In this document: piece after piece, positions 1 through 11,540 of the stretch
Numbering within the stretch: the stretch's first letter is position 1
How the letters are laid out: each line of letters opens with the position of its first letter
NCBI GenBank assembly: GCA_026075535.2
Contig: AP026549.1
Location: forward strand, 5,890,001 to 5,954,000
Source of the DNA: Tricholoma matsutake
Lineage: Eukaryota; Basidiomycota; Agaricomycetes; Agaricales; Tricholomataceae
Length of the DNA stretch: 64,000 nucleotides
Direction of reading: 5' to 3'
The notes under the pieces: model-generated
Told to the model about the DNA's origin: nothing
Seen by the model: the letters and a program-made list of their open reading frames with translations, nothing else
Databases searched by the model: none
Position numbers and translations under genes: made by a program

Positions 1-539
1 GAGGGGCGTAATCCTTCTGCAATCGAATGTGCTAGACAAAATTATTTGCCAACGACAAAGGGATTTGACAATGGCCGTTTGACTTGCAAAATCGTGTTGG
101 AACTTCGAGGCCATCGGCAAAAGTGCACACGTAGTATACTGACACCACCACGAATTCTATCTTGTTCGGAGACTAGTGGAACTCCGGCAACTTCGGAGCT
201 CCCGTTACATCGCTGCCCTAACTGGTTACCGAAAAGGCCCCAAGTTAGTAATAGTCGACACTGCGAACAGCAACTTACTGCGAGCTATGCATGGGCTATA
301 AAGACAGTGACTTGACGGAAGCGGACCCAAAATCGCCTGATCATATCATGGGTACGGAAAGGTACCGTGACGGAGTGCTGAAAAGTGCCCATATGATCGG
401 AGTTGAACGGGCCCGGTGACCGGGTACTTCTTCTGCTGAACTCCCCACTGAGAGTCTGAAACCCAAATGTGAGACATGGGCTATAAAGCAGTGACCGAGG
501 ACAGCGATATCGGCTCCACAACTTGAAACCTTGCGAATA
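1..539 (+). promoter_or_regulatory. Upstream region of the nitronate monooxygenase gene, duplicated TATA-like motif
   Basis: No convincing gene is seen here; the open frames on both strands are short and have no recognisable motif. TATAAAG occurs at 297-303 and 482-488, each time inside the phrase ATGGGCTATAAAG followed within a few bases by CAGTGAC, so the segment looks partly duplicated with a spacing of about 185 bp. The second copy lies 52-58 bp before the ATG at 540 and is the better core-promoter candidate. Promoter function is inferred from position only. Confidence 0.35.
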
Positions 540-1907
540 ATGCCTCGTATTGACACAAAGCTCACAAGACTTCTTGGTACGTCCTGCTCTTCGAGTCCAG
601 CCAAAACCTTGCTGCTTCAACCAAGACTGTAGGAATTCGAACTCCAGTCGTAAGTGCCTCTATGGCTTACACAAGTGGAGGTAATTTGTAAACTTCTTTT
701 CTTCAATGTACAAACATGACTCGATAACAAGGTGCCTTGGCTGCTCAGGTTACTATGGGAGGTGGCTTCGGGTTCCTTGGTAGTGGTAGGCCGCTAATCC
801 ATGAATATTTCAATAACTTTCGTCGAATGTTTTGGCAAGGTTCTGATGACATTGCCAAGTTTAAGTCGGAAGTCAACCTCGCTCGCGATTTGTTGAAGGT
901 GGATAGCCAATCGCCGTTGCCCATTGGTATAGGTTATCTGGGCTGGATCCTTGATCAGTTGGATGCGCGAGGGTCTGCCGAAGACTTCCTTTCTGTCGCG
1001 CTCGACAATAATGTGCGAGCTGTGTGGTTCGCATATGGCACCGATCTCAACAAATGGATCCAATATATCCGCGACAATGAGCATTACCCGGGGGGAACCA
1101 TGATCTTCGTCCAAGTAACCTCTGTCGAGGAGGCACTTGTTGCCATCAACGATTGGAAAGTTGATGTAGTTGTTGCGCAAGGTTAAAGAGCTTGCATTTC
1201 ATGCATAATTTTTTACTTAACTTCACAATATAGGAGTCGAGGGTGGTGGGCACGGTGCTAACTCGGCATCGCCTGTTCTGACTTTGGTATCGGCAATCCT
1301 CTCCGTGGCTCCTGAAAATAGCCCTCCGATCCTCGCTGCAGGGGGCTTGGTAAACGGCGGTCATCTTGCTGCCCTTCTTACACTGGGTGCTTCAGGAGCT
1401 GTATTTGGAACCCGCTTTTTGCTCTCCCCGGAAAGTTTATATACAGACGCCCAGCGCAGAGCACTTCTGGCTGCCAGCTCTTCTTCTTCAATACGCACCA
1501 TGGCTTTCGATCATGCCCGAGGCACAACAGGCTGGCCTCCAGGAATAGATGGTAGAGCATTGCGCAACAGTCCGTGTTTATATATCGATTCTGCTGGAAT
1601 GAATAACTCTGATTGTTTATTTCGGGTCCAGGCACTGTTGAAGATTTTGAAAAAGGGGTGGATATTGAAACTTTGCGCAGTAGGTACGTTGAAGGCGTAC
1701 GAAAGGGAGATACAGACCGAATCGTGGTATGGGCTGGAGCGGGCGTTGGCTTGATGAACAAAATACAACCTGCTAAGGTGAGTCTATCGATTTGGCTATA
1801 CATCAGAGAAACCATGTGAAACTAATGTCAAACAACAGGAAATCGTGGAAGAAATAGAGCATGAGTGTATTGAAAGGTTGACCTCTGTTGCCTTCCTGTG
1901 CAAGTGA
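540..1907 (+). CDS. Nitronate monooxygenase (2-nitropropane dioxygenase family), six exons
   Basis: An FMN enzyme that oxidises alkyl nitronates to carbonyl compounds and nitrite, probably cytosolic. Exons by hand: 540-576, 633-680, 732-1181, 1234-1575, 1632-1777, 1839-1907, with introns of 51-61 nt that are all GT-AG. The joined frame is 1092 nt, 363 residues, a usual length for fungal members. The N-terminal strand reads TPVVSA (residues 16-21), followed by the GGALAAQVT turn. GVEGGGHG (about 179-186) holds the histidine expected at the active site. AAGGLVNGG (about 213-221) and GAVFGTRF match the FMN-phosphate site of the TIM barrel. The ATG at 540 was chosen because only its short first exon joins in phase to TPVVSA. 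SEC11 follows 391 bp downstream on the same strand. There are no stops or frameshifts, unlike most of the window. Confidence 0.93.
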
Positions 1908-2298
1908 TGTTACAGGAATGTGAATTACATAGTTAGCACTCGATTTCGCAATGATTTCCCCCTAATCCTGTTGGTATATATATATATATTGCTCACCACC
2001 GGTGAACAGATCTGTATCTGGTAAGGGTTAACGCGAGGTGATCTCTGTACGACTGCTCTTCTTGTACGAGAAGTACTATATGGGCTTGTCCCTGACACTG
2101 TAGCCAGTACAATTCTAGTCATATAGAACGTCGCGTGTCCCGAAGCTACTGCGACAGAGCGCCTTCGGATTTATTTTTTCAATACTAATGTGTCTGAACC
2201 GGAACACCGGGCCGACACCATATTTATCTGTAGTCAGACTTGACACGTTCAACTTTCCAATCGACAACAGTCCTATAGCTTCGCCCCTAGCTCGCCCG
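1908..2298. other. Intergenic region between the two host genes
   Basis: 391 bp without a gene. It should hold the 3' UTR of the monooxygenase gene and the promoter of SEC11. A TA-run lies at about 1976-1989. No clear TATA box precedes the SEC11 start. Confidence 0.5.
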
Positions 2299-3179
2299 AT
2301 GCTCAGTGAAGAACTGAAAAACTTTCGAAGGCTCGGTTTTCGCCATGTATGTTGTTCCAATGTGTATATGGCTTATAACAAAATTCTCAGTTCTAAAAAC
2401 AGGCTCTTCTCCAAGCCCTTAACTTTGCCTCTGTGATCGCCTCAGGTCTGATGATCTGGAAAGGTCTCGGGCTTATCACAAATACTGAATCTCCAATTGT
2501 CGTTGTACTTAGGTCCGTGCCTTACATTACATTACATCTCATCTCATCCATCAGTGTCCTGATAAGTACTTCCTCCTCAGTGGTTCAATGGAACCTGCCT
2601 TTTACCGTGGCGACCTCTTGTTCCTCACGAATCCTGCCTCTGAACATTACCGAACAGGCGATATAACGGTGTACAAGATTCCTGGAGCAGATATACCCAT
2701 CGTTCACCGTGTTTTAGAGACTCATGACGTTCCATCAAAAGCCAAACCGTCGGGGTATGTTCATCTCGGTTCATTGATCGTCTGTATCATGAATATCGTT
2801 TTCTTGTATAGACTAGAGGCAGGACAGCCTCTCAATCAGTTGTTATTAACGAAAGGCGACAATAACCATGTAGATGATATTGAGCTGTACCAAGGCTTAG
2901 ATTGGTTAGAGAGGAAACATATCGTTGGCACAGTTCGCGGGTGAGTTGGAATTTAATAGACATATTGCCAACTGCTTATCCGACTCTCGTTCGCCCTTTG
3001 AGGTTCCTGCCTTATGTGGGATATGTCACAATTGCAATGGTTAGTCTCTTGATCTCTGGACTCTCCTAACCCTTCTTGGTTTCTATGCTTACGTCTCCTA
3101 TAAACAGAATGACTTCCCACAGCTAAAATATGCCCTTCTTGGCGGTCTGGGACTTCTTGCCCTCATACAACGCGAATGA
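2299..3179 (+). CDS. SEC11: Signal peptidase complex catalytic subunit SEC11, six exons
   Basis: The endoplasmic-reticulum serine protease that removes signal peptides from secretory proteins. Exons: 2299-2346, 2403-2512, 2581-2754, 2812-2940, 3003-3039, 3108-3179; all introns are GT-AG and 56-68 nt. The joined frame is 570 nt, 189 residues. It starts [13 protein letters not shown], followed by a hydrophobic anchor (about residues 17-35). Box B SGSMEP carries catalytic Ser55, and IVHRV carries His95, which replaces the bacterial lysine in ER-type enzymes. KGDNN carries Asp127, with a further acidic pair at 132-133. The C-terminal segment [12 protein letters not shown] and the following leucine-rich stretch form the second membrane-associated region. 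Everything expected of a working SEC11 is present; with the preceding gene it is the only clear host coding sequence seen. Confidence 0.95.
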
Positions 3180-3971
3180 GCGCTTTTTTTGTCAGGTGGA
3201 AAGCAAATTGTCTACTATGCATTGTATGTCATCGCTGCACTCACAACTTCAAGAGCTCTGCTAAACAGAAAACGAAAGCCACGAGCCGTATTTCAGAACA
3301 AAGGGAATATTCAATACGAGCGAATATCTTAACATTGCACATTCAACAGGAGAGCAGGTTGGATTCCAGCGGTTCGCTCTAACATGTATCCTGTAACTTT
3401 ATTGCAATTGGAAGAATACAATTCCTTGATCTGAACTTTGGATCACGCATCATCCTAATTCTTTGATTGTGGCGGAGACATGATCACACGTTAACGTTTG
3501 CTAAGTACCTTGTTCCCTGGCAGTCAAGCGATCTCCGCAACAGATCAACACGATCCAAAAATCGCTTTCTTCGGTGTATGAGCACTTTCCTGAGTGGATC
3601 ATCGTGAATGGCGTGCCGAGGAGTATAGTTTACCAGCACCATACATGGCGATACTGATGTTGGGCATTGGACTCCAACCTCCCCGAATCCTTGTCGACCC
3701 TCGATGAGTCCAAAATATCATCGTTGAACCTTGATGATACCCACATCCCCGACGACCCTCCCGAATAAGGTCGTCGCGTTTTTTTATAAACAAACTGACT
3801 GCATTGTCGTACCCCGATGATACCCATATCTTTGATGATCCTCTTCAAGGTCATTCTCTTACTCAAAACATTGTGCTTCTCCCCTGGACAAAGCCTAAGG
3901 GGGAGGGTGTGGTGACCCAGGGCTTGACCCCACATTTATTCAAATGCTATTGCCTTGGCTGGCCCCTATAA
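3180..3971 (+). repeat. Gene-free flank, then decayed 3' end of an LTR retrotransposon
   Basis: 3180-3500 holds no gene that I can see. From about 3600 the sequence resembles the broken tail of a retroelement, with repeated GATGATACCCA blocks near 3731 and 3816. It ends in a purine tract (AAGGGGGAGG) followed by TGTGGTGACCC near 3910, which looks like a polypurine tract running into an LTR start. The LTR is interrupted by the Harbinger element at 3972 and should resume at 7506, but its far end was not found. The assignment is an inference from these junction motifs. Confidence 0.3.
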
Positions 3972-4078
3972 GAGCCCGTTCAGCTGCATGGGAAATTTCC
4001 GATTCCCAAAGTAACATGTTTGTATCTGCTGGGTTTCCTGTTGCCGTTGCTGTCAGACATTGAATTCTCATCAGGTGC
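3972..4078 (+). repeat. Left terminal inverted repeat of the Harbinger element
   Basis: 107 bp pairing with the reverse complement of 7399-7502. I count seven mismatches, all transitions, and one 3 bp indel. Confidence 0.92.
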
Positions 4079-4113
4079 CGCATCATGTAGATAACAACTA
4101 AATCATTATCGCA

Positions 4114-5483
4114 ATGGATTCAGCCCAAGCAAGAATGCATTTACATCGCAGCATTATTTTTGCAATCACATTACAGTTGTCACTGCTCTTGCCAACACTC
4201 ATGTGTCATTCTTCGCTATCACATGAAAGAGCCATATCACACATTGATCCTGTCTGGCTATGCTTGGCTTCAAGAGCTGCTGCATGGTCATTCATACTGA
4301 ACTTGGAGTTCACAAGGAGGTTTTCCATGCTCTGATCAGAGTACTGCAGTCAATGGGCCATGGTGATACTAGATATGTAACACTTGAGGAACAGCTTGCT
4401 ATCTTTCTCTATACATCAGTCACTGGCTTATCTATACATCATGTTGGAGAGCAATTTCAGTGTGCAAATGGGACAATTTCCAAGTGGGTATTGTGATCAT
4501 TGGTGATGACAATCTATATACCAATCTGACAACAGATACTTTCAAAAAATGACCATCTTCTTCTCATCTCAACCATTTTATGGCCAATATGTTCGACGTT
4601 CAACCCTCAATGATCCTGTCTCTCACAGGATTTATGATAATGGAAAACTATGGCCAGCACTTGATGGTACCCATATGCCCCTCTCTCCACCCTATGCTGT
4701 CCAAAGTCTCTACTGGAATCGAAAAGGCTTTCTTTCACAGAACTGTCTCTGCATATGTAACTTTGACATGCTCTTCACATACATTCTTACAGGCTGGGAA
4801 GGTTCTGCAACTGATGCTCAGGTCTGGGCTGATGCATTGGCGAAAGGATTTTCGGTACCTGAAGGATTCTATTATCTTGCGGATGCAGGATATCCTCATT
4901 GCAAGGAACTTCTCGTTCCTTTCCGTAGTGTTCCGTATCATCTTCAGGAGTGGGGCACTGCAGGTGTTCAGTATGTGCCTTGTCTGATGTATTTAATGTT
5001 TTGTTATAATAATCCTATAGCCTGAGGAATGCAAAGGAATTATTCAACCTTCATCATGCTCAGGCATGCAATGTTATCAAGCATATTTTTGGAGTGCTCA
5101 AGCAATGCTTCTGGATTCTCCTTCTCCCTCCTCATTATCCCCTTGCCTTTCAGGCTCGCATTCCTGCTGCTCTGTGTGCTCTCCAGAATTTTATTCAAGA
5201 AATTGACCACGATGAAGGTGCAATACCCACTGATTCATACCAATCAGCCTACACGCCTTTTTCTCCTGACATTAATGACAATGACAGTGGTTTCATTGCA
5301 GAGGATGACGATGAGGCAAATTCAGAAGTTAAGCTACACAGAATAAATATTGCTAATGAGATGTGGAAAAGCTACTTGGACTACATGGCGGATGGAGAGA
5401 CAGGCAGCAGTGATGATGATTCATCTTCGCAAGTAGTTTACATCATTGACAGGGCAATGCCATGCACAAAAATACATTCATAG
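4114..5483 (+). pseudogene. PIF/Harbinger transposase (DDE_Tnp_4 type), broken
   Basis: Cuts and joins the element ends. Three exons are inferred: 4114-4483, 4536-4970, 5021-5483 (introns 52 and 50 nt, donors GTGGGT and GTATGT). Family motifs: LEEQLAIFLYTSVTGLS, GTISK joining to YFQKM, ALDGTHMP with the first catalytic Asp (4663-4665), GSATDAQVW with the second (4813-4815), and FGVLKQCFWILLLPP. Damage: one-base shifts near 4245 and 4298 in the N-terminal part; a short in-frame loss before ALDGTH, where relatives carry several more residues; and AAG (Lys) at 5079-5081, where the family has the catalytic Glu of the I-E-R motif. Family and gene boundaries are well supported; the exact start is less so. 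Confidence 0.85.
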
Positions 5484-5658
5484 CAAGCACAAGAAATATG
5501 TGAGAGCGATACAAGATGTATGAGATGATAGTGACCATACAAATTGGAATAAGAGGACACAAACCAATGGGAACAAAAGACAAGACAACACAGTACATAC
5601 ATGAGCAAGGAGTCAAGGACCAGCCATAGTGATATGAAACAGTTGCTACAACAGAAAG

Positions 5659-7212
5659 TTAGTACACCATTATATGATCGTCATCTTCCACAGCCTTGCC
5701 CTTGCCCTTTTCTGGAAGCAGAGCAGTGATCTCGAGCTGGTGAAGAAGGAAGCGATGTTGCACAGCCTGGTTGCTGCCAAGAGCAATGAAAGTGCATGCC
5801 ATGTGAACAGCATCTTCCGATGCACTGGTGAAGAAGAGGGAGGCTGCAAGTAATTCATCGTCTGATAAGAAGCTAGCATCAGCTGATATGATTCGGATTA
5901 CTTGGTCAAGGATTTCTGTTGGAGATGCTGACGCTGATGAAGGGTTGGATAAAGAGCCAAGAGGTTGAGAGGGTATCGACGAGAGCTGAGTAGTTTGGAG
6001 CTCAACAGGAGAAGTAATGATAGAAGGTGGGGCAGCAGAAGGAGTGGTGGGAGCAGTATGTGTAATAGTAGCAGCGGTTACATCGAGACTCCTCTCCATC
6101 ACATTGGCCATGTGGTTTAGAGTTGAATTAAGAGCACTGGAAATGATGACAGGGTTCAGATCGTTGGTCTTACTCCTAGACAATCGCTTGGAGCTGGGGG
6201 GCTGCATACCACTCAGAGATCTCGCATCACGCTTGCGTTTTTGACCAGCTTCACTACCAGTTGTGATAGAACGTACTGAGCCCATAGAAGCGTCGGATTG
6301 CTGCAGATGGACCAATGGGGGAAGGGAGGAAGATGGTAAAGGCCCTGTGCCACCAGAGGATGAGGAAGCACTAAGATTGGGTGGAGGAAAGGATGATACG
6401 ACAGAAGATGTTCCTCCAGATGAAGAGGTGCCAAGATTGGGGTTGACGAGAGGAGATGGGGCAGTAGCGGCTGCTGGCATGTTACTCATAGGCGAATCGA
6501 GAGGAGTGACTTGATCCTCTGCTCCATCCTCCTCTGCATTGACAGCATTGAGCATTTCTGTTGCTGAGTGGGAGGATGGATTGAAAGCATGTGTTCCGCA
6601 AGGCTGGACACCAGGCATAAAGCCTTGCATTTTGCGATAATGTAGCCATGCTCTCATCATGAAGGACCTGAGTGGTGCATGCTATTTATATCATCAGTTG
6701 GAAGCTCGAACAAGACTTATTGCACTCATACCTCAGGTGTCTTTAGAAATTCCTCAAATACCTGTTTTTTGCTCGGAGTTTGTGCATTAGCCCCATAAGA
6801 GTCATTCCACCCAAGACCAGACCTCTTATCCCACTCCGAAATTGCCTTGTATGTAGTACATAGCTATAATGGAGGATCAGCAATGAAAACCCTTGTTGAT
6901 AACAAAGAAACATACATGACCCCATTTGTAATGACATTGAGAAGCATCCTTCAACTTCACCGTGGCACGAGCCTTGTTAAATTCAGATTTCTTCAGGTTG
7001 AGGCCTCATGGAGTTGTCAAAACACAATTTGCTTCAACATAGTCGAGGAGAAGTGTGATTTCACTTTCAGTCCATCGGCCACTTGACTTCTCACTGTTTT
7101 CCAAGGTGCTAATGTTGGATGGAGTTTCTTGGGTGGAAGATGAAGCAGAAAAGTTGGTCAAGTTGTGATCTGTGGTCTGAGCAGTGTTGTTGTCGTCACA
7201 ATGATCCCGCAT
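5659..7212 (-). pseudogene. Myb/SANT-like protein of the Harbinger element, one in-frame stop
   Basis: The second protein of PIF/Harbinger elements; it binds the element ends and helps import the transposase. Exons on the minus strand: 7212-6916, 6863-6732, 6681-5659 (introns 52 and 50 nt, all phase 0), together 483 codons. The Myb-like domain begins RWTESEITLLLDYVEAN and continues through SEFNKARATVK, CHYKWG and AISEWDKRSGLGW. The C-terminal half is Ser/Thr/Pro-rich and low-complexity. One in-frame TGA (7008-7006) sits where relatives have Arg, consistent with CGA to TGA decay; otherwise the frame is open. It is convergent with the transposase, 175 bp away. Confidence 0.82.
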
Positions 7213-7398
7213 TGAATACTGAATGGTGTGGAGGGTGGTGAAGGTGTAAGCAAGAGAGGCAAACGAGATAATGTGGTGAAAGTGCTGTATAAGAGTGTGT
7301 CCATCCATGAGGGAGAAGCATGGGCACAGCAAGCATCCAGGTTGAAACAATGAGGTGCTACTTAGCGCTGGTGCACTCAGCATGCATAACTCCATGCT

Positions 7399-7502
7399 GC
7401 ACCTGAGAATTCAGTGTCCGACGGCAATGGCAACAGGAAACCCAGCAGATACAAACATGTTACTTTGGGAATCGGAAATTTCCCACACAGCTGAATGGGC
7501 TC
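7399..7502 (-). repeat. Right terminal inverted repeat of the Harbinger element
   Basis: 104 bp partner of 3972-4078, followed directly by the TAA target duplication. Confidence 0.92.
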
Positions 7503-7505
7503 TAA

Positions 7506-8481
7506 AGGGACCTTCTTATTACATAAACAATCTTTTTACATTCACTACTATTGAAGGTCACCTACTTGGCCACCCTAGGTACTTGGCCACTTCAATATGT
7601 AAAGACCAGTCTGTAAGGAAATTGAGGAAGTTTGTGCTAAGATCTCTTGATAATAGGTCAGGGAAGTGATGTACCAAAAAGGTCATTCATTGACAATCAT
7701 GCTACACTGAGATATGATGCAATCAACCAGGGTGGCAATGTGTTTTGGCATATTTGCTAAGGAATTGATGTGGCCTGATATGGTAATAACTCTGGTTTGA
7801 CACAGATCTTTCTCTCCCCTGCCTCGAAATAAATTCTATCTATACATCAGACCAACCACTTGACATATCTGCTTCGATGACTTGTGTTTTGCTCCCTCCG
7901 ATGTCCTGAACCTGCTTGCAAAAGCACTCAATGTACTTTCAGCCCCTGTAAACAGATCAAATGTACATGGCTATTGAGCGCTTGCAATCCAATGTGCACC
8001 CTCAAGGTTAATCATATGTTTCCTTCACACCTTTTTCATTCATATGATACCTCATTCATATTTTTAGGAATTTTTTCTTGGGTGATGCATGCTCACATAC
8101 ATCAAACAACCCATTTCCACATGTCTGCAAGTGCGAATTAAATTTCTCTGCTGGGATGACACCGCGGTGAAAACAAGATTCCAGGTGCATAGCTTTGCTA
8201 TTAAACTCAATCAGAACACCTTCTCAACATGCATACACCAGGTTTTTTTCATGTCTGCTTGATGACTTCTTGCCGGCACTCAGACAATTATTCATAAGAA
8301 ATTCCCTTACGTTTCAATCATGCATACATGTGTATTATGCATTTTTATCATCATTCCTCATCCCTTGATGTACTGCATCATGTTATAACATAAATACATA
8401 CATTTTTTTGCCCAATGCCACACCACACCTGACTCTGCGAGTACTGAACCATTTGCAACCACTAGTCAGTCCACCTACATC
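7506..8481. other. Gene-free region between Harbinger and the pogo-like gene
   Basis: Moderately AT-rich sequence with no credible reading frame. Its left part should continue the LTR remnant interrupted by the Harbinger element, and its right part should hold the 5' end of the pogo-like element. I could not find a convincing inverted repeat to mark that element's border. Confidence 0.4.
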
Positions 8482-10806
8482 ATGCCAGAACCTATCACAC
8501 CTCCTTCCACTGACATTCTTGCACTTCCCCAAGAAGATCACATACAACTCGCCATTTCAGCAATCAACAAAGCAGGCAAGAACACCAATGGAGAATCTCT
8601 GCTCTCTGTGTGTAAGGCTGCCAGCATCTATGATGTACCTCGCAGCACACTTGGGGATCATATCAAAGGCCTCCCTACATGTGCTGAAGCGCATGCTGAT
8701 CAGCAAGCACTTTCAGTAGCCGAAGAAGAAGTTGTCATTGAATGGGCAAAGGTTCTTGGTCGCTGGGGAGTTCCAATGACATATTCAACTCTTACTAAAT
8801 ATGTTTCTGAGATCTCTGGAAGACACATTGGTGAGTTGTGGCCCAAGAGATTCCTCGCTAGGCATCCAGATCTCAAAGTCAAGGCAACATCGGGTTTGGA
8901 GAAGTGTCGTGCAAAAGCGCTCAATAAGACAGCTGTTGAAGGGTACTTTGATATCTTGGAGGAGGTGGTGCATGAGTATCATATCAAGCCAGAGAACCAG
9001 TGGAATATGGATGAGAAAGGAGTACAGCTTGGCATCAGGGTGAAGGTGGCAGCAATTATCGATCGGGATCAAGCAACAGTATATTCTGTTGAAGATGGAA
9101 ATCATGAGCTTGTGATGATCATTGAAGCTGTTTGCGCTGATGGAAGGGCACTCTCTCCATCAGTCATTTTCCAGGGAACACGATGCAATATTGAATGGGG
9201 ACGACCTGAGAACAATCCAGATTTGGCTAGGTATGTCACAGTCATTGTGCTGGTTCTGCAAAGCCACATTTAACAATTTTGTAGTGTTTCTGTCTCGCCC
9301 AAGGGGTGGACAGACCAGGAATTAGGCTTTAAATGGCTAGAGTGCTCCTTTGAGCCAAATACACACCCAGACACACCAGAAGCGTACTGTCTCCTCGTTC
9401 TTGATGGACACAATTCACACTGTACATATCAGTTTATCAAATTTGCTGCCAAACATCATATCATTATTGTTTGTCTTCCCTCACATACAACACATGCATT
9501 GCAGCCTTGCGATGTTGGCATGTTTGGCCCTCTGGCTCGTGCATGGAAGTCTCAGGTTACCCAGGCATCACAGGACAACGTAGCAATTGCCAAAGATAAT
9601 CTATTACTCTACTACCACAAGGCTCGAAGCATTGCACTCAAACCAACAACTATACAATCATCGTTCCGAAAAATTGGGATCCATCCTCTTGATCGTAACG
9701 TGATCCCCAAATCTGCCTTTGAACCTGCAAAAAATACAATGACCCAAGCTGCACAACCATTGCCAGCTCGCCTTCCATCATTGCTTACTCCAACACCCGA
9801 TCCATCACCTGCAGTCTCAGTCGCAACTACTTTAGCAACAACAGATGTGTCACCTCCTGTCTCACATTCCCCTGATGGGAATTCTGTGGGCAAACTGCAT
9901 GATGCTGTGACTGTAGATACCACCAGATCCGAGCCTAATCAGCCGACACAGCGATATCATATTGAAATCCCACCCCCACTTCTATATAATGCATCATGAC
10001 AAGATCTCCAAGATGAAAACAAGATGTTGTGAGCAATTATTGTTGAGGTTGGTCAGGTGCTTGAGCAAGACTATGCTCAAATGAAGTTGATGGATCTAGA
10101 GAATGAGATGCTGTGAAAGAAGGCATTTTCAAAAGACCAGCGAAAGACAGCAAAGAAGAAGTTCACCTCTGGCCAGGCATGGCACATGACAGCACCCGAG
10201 ATGATTGATTTGCTTGCTCAACAAACATGGGAATTGACTATGGCAGATGTGTTTAAGGAAGCTTTGGAGCAGTTCAAGGCTAGGCAAAAGGCAATTGACA
10301 ATTACCACAAAGCGATTGTGGCAGAGAGGAAGTTGGCAGATCGGGAGAGGAAGGCAGCAGAGTGACAGGCAAAGAAGGCTGAAGCCGATGCTGAGAAGTC
10401 CAGGCTACAGGCTGAAAGAACAGCAGCACGTGGGCATGGAAGAGGCAGCCGAATGACTTGTGCACATGGTGATGGGTGAGGTCGGGGTCATGGTCAAGGT
10501 CATGGTCAAGGTCGTGGCCAAGGTGGCCTGGGACAGACTATGCTGGCACACAACAGCGAGAGCGATGACCCCAAACTGCAAACTTCAGACTCTAATTCTG
10601 GTTCGACGGATCAGGAAGACATACAAAACCATGATATGCCTGCACGTCAACCTCGTGAATGCAGGGCCAGAGCACCTCGATTTCTACCAAGTGATACTGA
10701 AGAGGATGTCACTCCTCCTCAGGTCATCCGTCCATGGCCAAGACCTCGACCAATTTGTGCAAGACAGCTTCAGGTGGAACAGGCGAAACTTCTACTAGTG
10801 ATATAG
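8482..10806 (+). pseudogene. Pogo/Tigger-like transposase (HTH, CENP-B-type HTH, DDE_1), tail peppered with TGA
   Basis: A Tc1/mariner-superfamily transposase of the pogo branch. Exons 8482-9230 and 9285 onward (intron 54 nt). A psq-type helix-turn-helix lies at about residues 40-65 (CKAASIYDVPRSTLGDHIKG), a CENP-B-type HTH at about 70-140, then the DDE_1 core: NMDEKG (Asp at 9010-9012), VLDGHNSH (9403-9405) and QPCDVGMFGPL (9511-9513), so the acidic triad is intact. The first stop is TGA at 9997. The same frame stays open to 10806 apart from four more TGAs (10030, 10114, 10363, 10477) and encodes a coiled-coil and Arg/Gly-rich tail in which Arg fits each TGA. The original protein was therefore probably about 750 residues. 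A two-exon protein ending at 9999 is a possible alternative. Confidence 0.82.
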
Positions 10807-11532
10807 GAATCCCGTTCCCACAAGACACAAGGCAGCAAACTGCGACAGGCACATCACAATCAGATCATCATGAACTACCTCCAAGAGAAAAGACATCACC
10901 GATTGGCACCAGAGACAATGTGCTTGACAACCCAAGCAATGCAACTGCACAACATGAGCTAGACCATCCTATGACTAATACCAGGGGCTCAAATACGGAA
11001 GGTGTTGACGTGGTTCAGTCTGAGCATAATATGGTAGGTCCCTTGATGGTTTTTCCAGGTGGAGAACCGAACTCTGGGCTAATGGTGGGCAAATATGTTG
11101 GATCTGGCGAGGTACAAATAAGGTGTAGTATACGGGTTGCCATGAAGAAAAAATAGCATACAACATCACTTTTCAGGTAGATTAGACTTCCCACTGTATG
11201 TATGAATGCATTTGAATGTCAAAAAGTTGAAAGTTGTGCATCGAGCAAAGCAGGGAGCAACATTATCTTAGTTCCCATGATTGGCCGAGTTCCTAGTTTT
11301 GCCCAATTTGGGACCCTCTCTGCAAAAATATTCACAGGACCACCTAAAAATACAAAACCTACATCCAGACCTTCAAAACATCTTGGACGACATCCAGGCA
11401 AAGTGACAGGACATTTCCCCAGCTGTATTCAGTGTAGCCATGTCAGGAACCCTTAGGTGGTCGAGTACCTGATCATTGATAGTACCATACATGAACAATA
11501 TATGTTATTCGTGTTCCTTGGTGTGTGATCTT
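10807..11532. other. Gene-free region downstream of the pogo-like gene
   Basis: A Ser/Thr-rich open stretch in another frame (to about 11156) may be a frameshifted continuation of the transposase tail. 11160-11532 shows no gene. No terminal repeat was recognised. Confidence 0.3.
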
Positions 11533-11540
11533 AAGAAGAC

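Larger units (their letters stand above)
3972..7502. mobile_element. PIF/Harbinger DNA transposon, complete ends
   Basis: A 3,531 bp element bounded by inverted repeats of about 105 bp that begin GAGCCC and are flanked by the 3 bp duplication TAA (3969-3971 and 7503-7505), the TWA-type site typical of the superfamily. It carries the usual two genes in convergent arrangement: a DDE transposase on the plus strand and a Myb/SANT-like protein on the minus strand. Both are broken, so the copy is probably immobile by itself. Confidence 0.9.

Noticed and set aside
46..620. Small open frames on both strands upstream of the monooxygenase gene
   Set aside because: No motifs and unremarkable composition; one overlaps the first exon of the gene in antisense.
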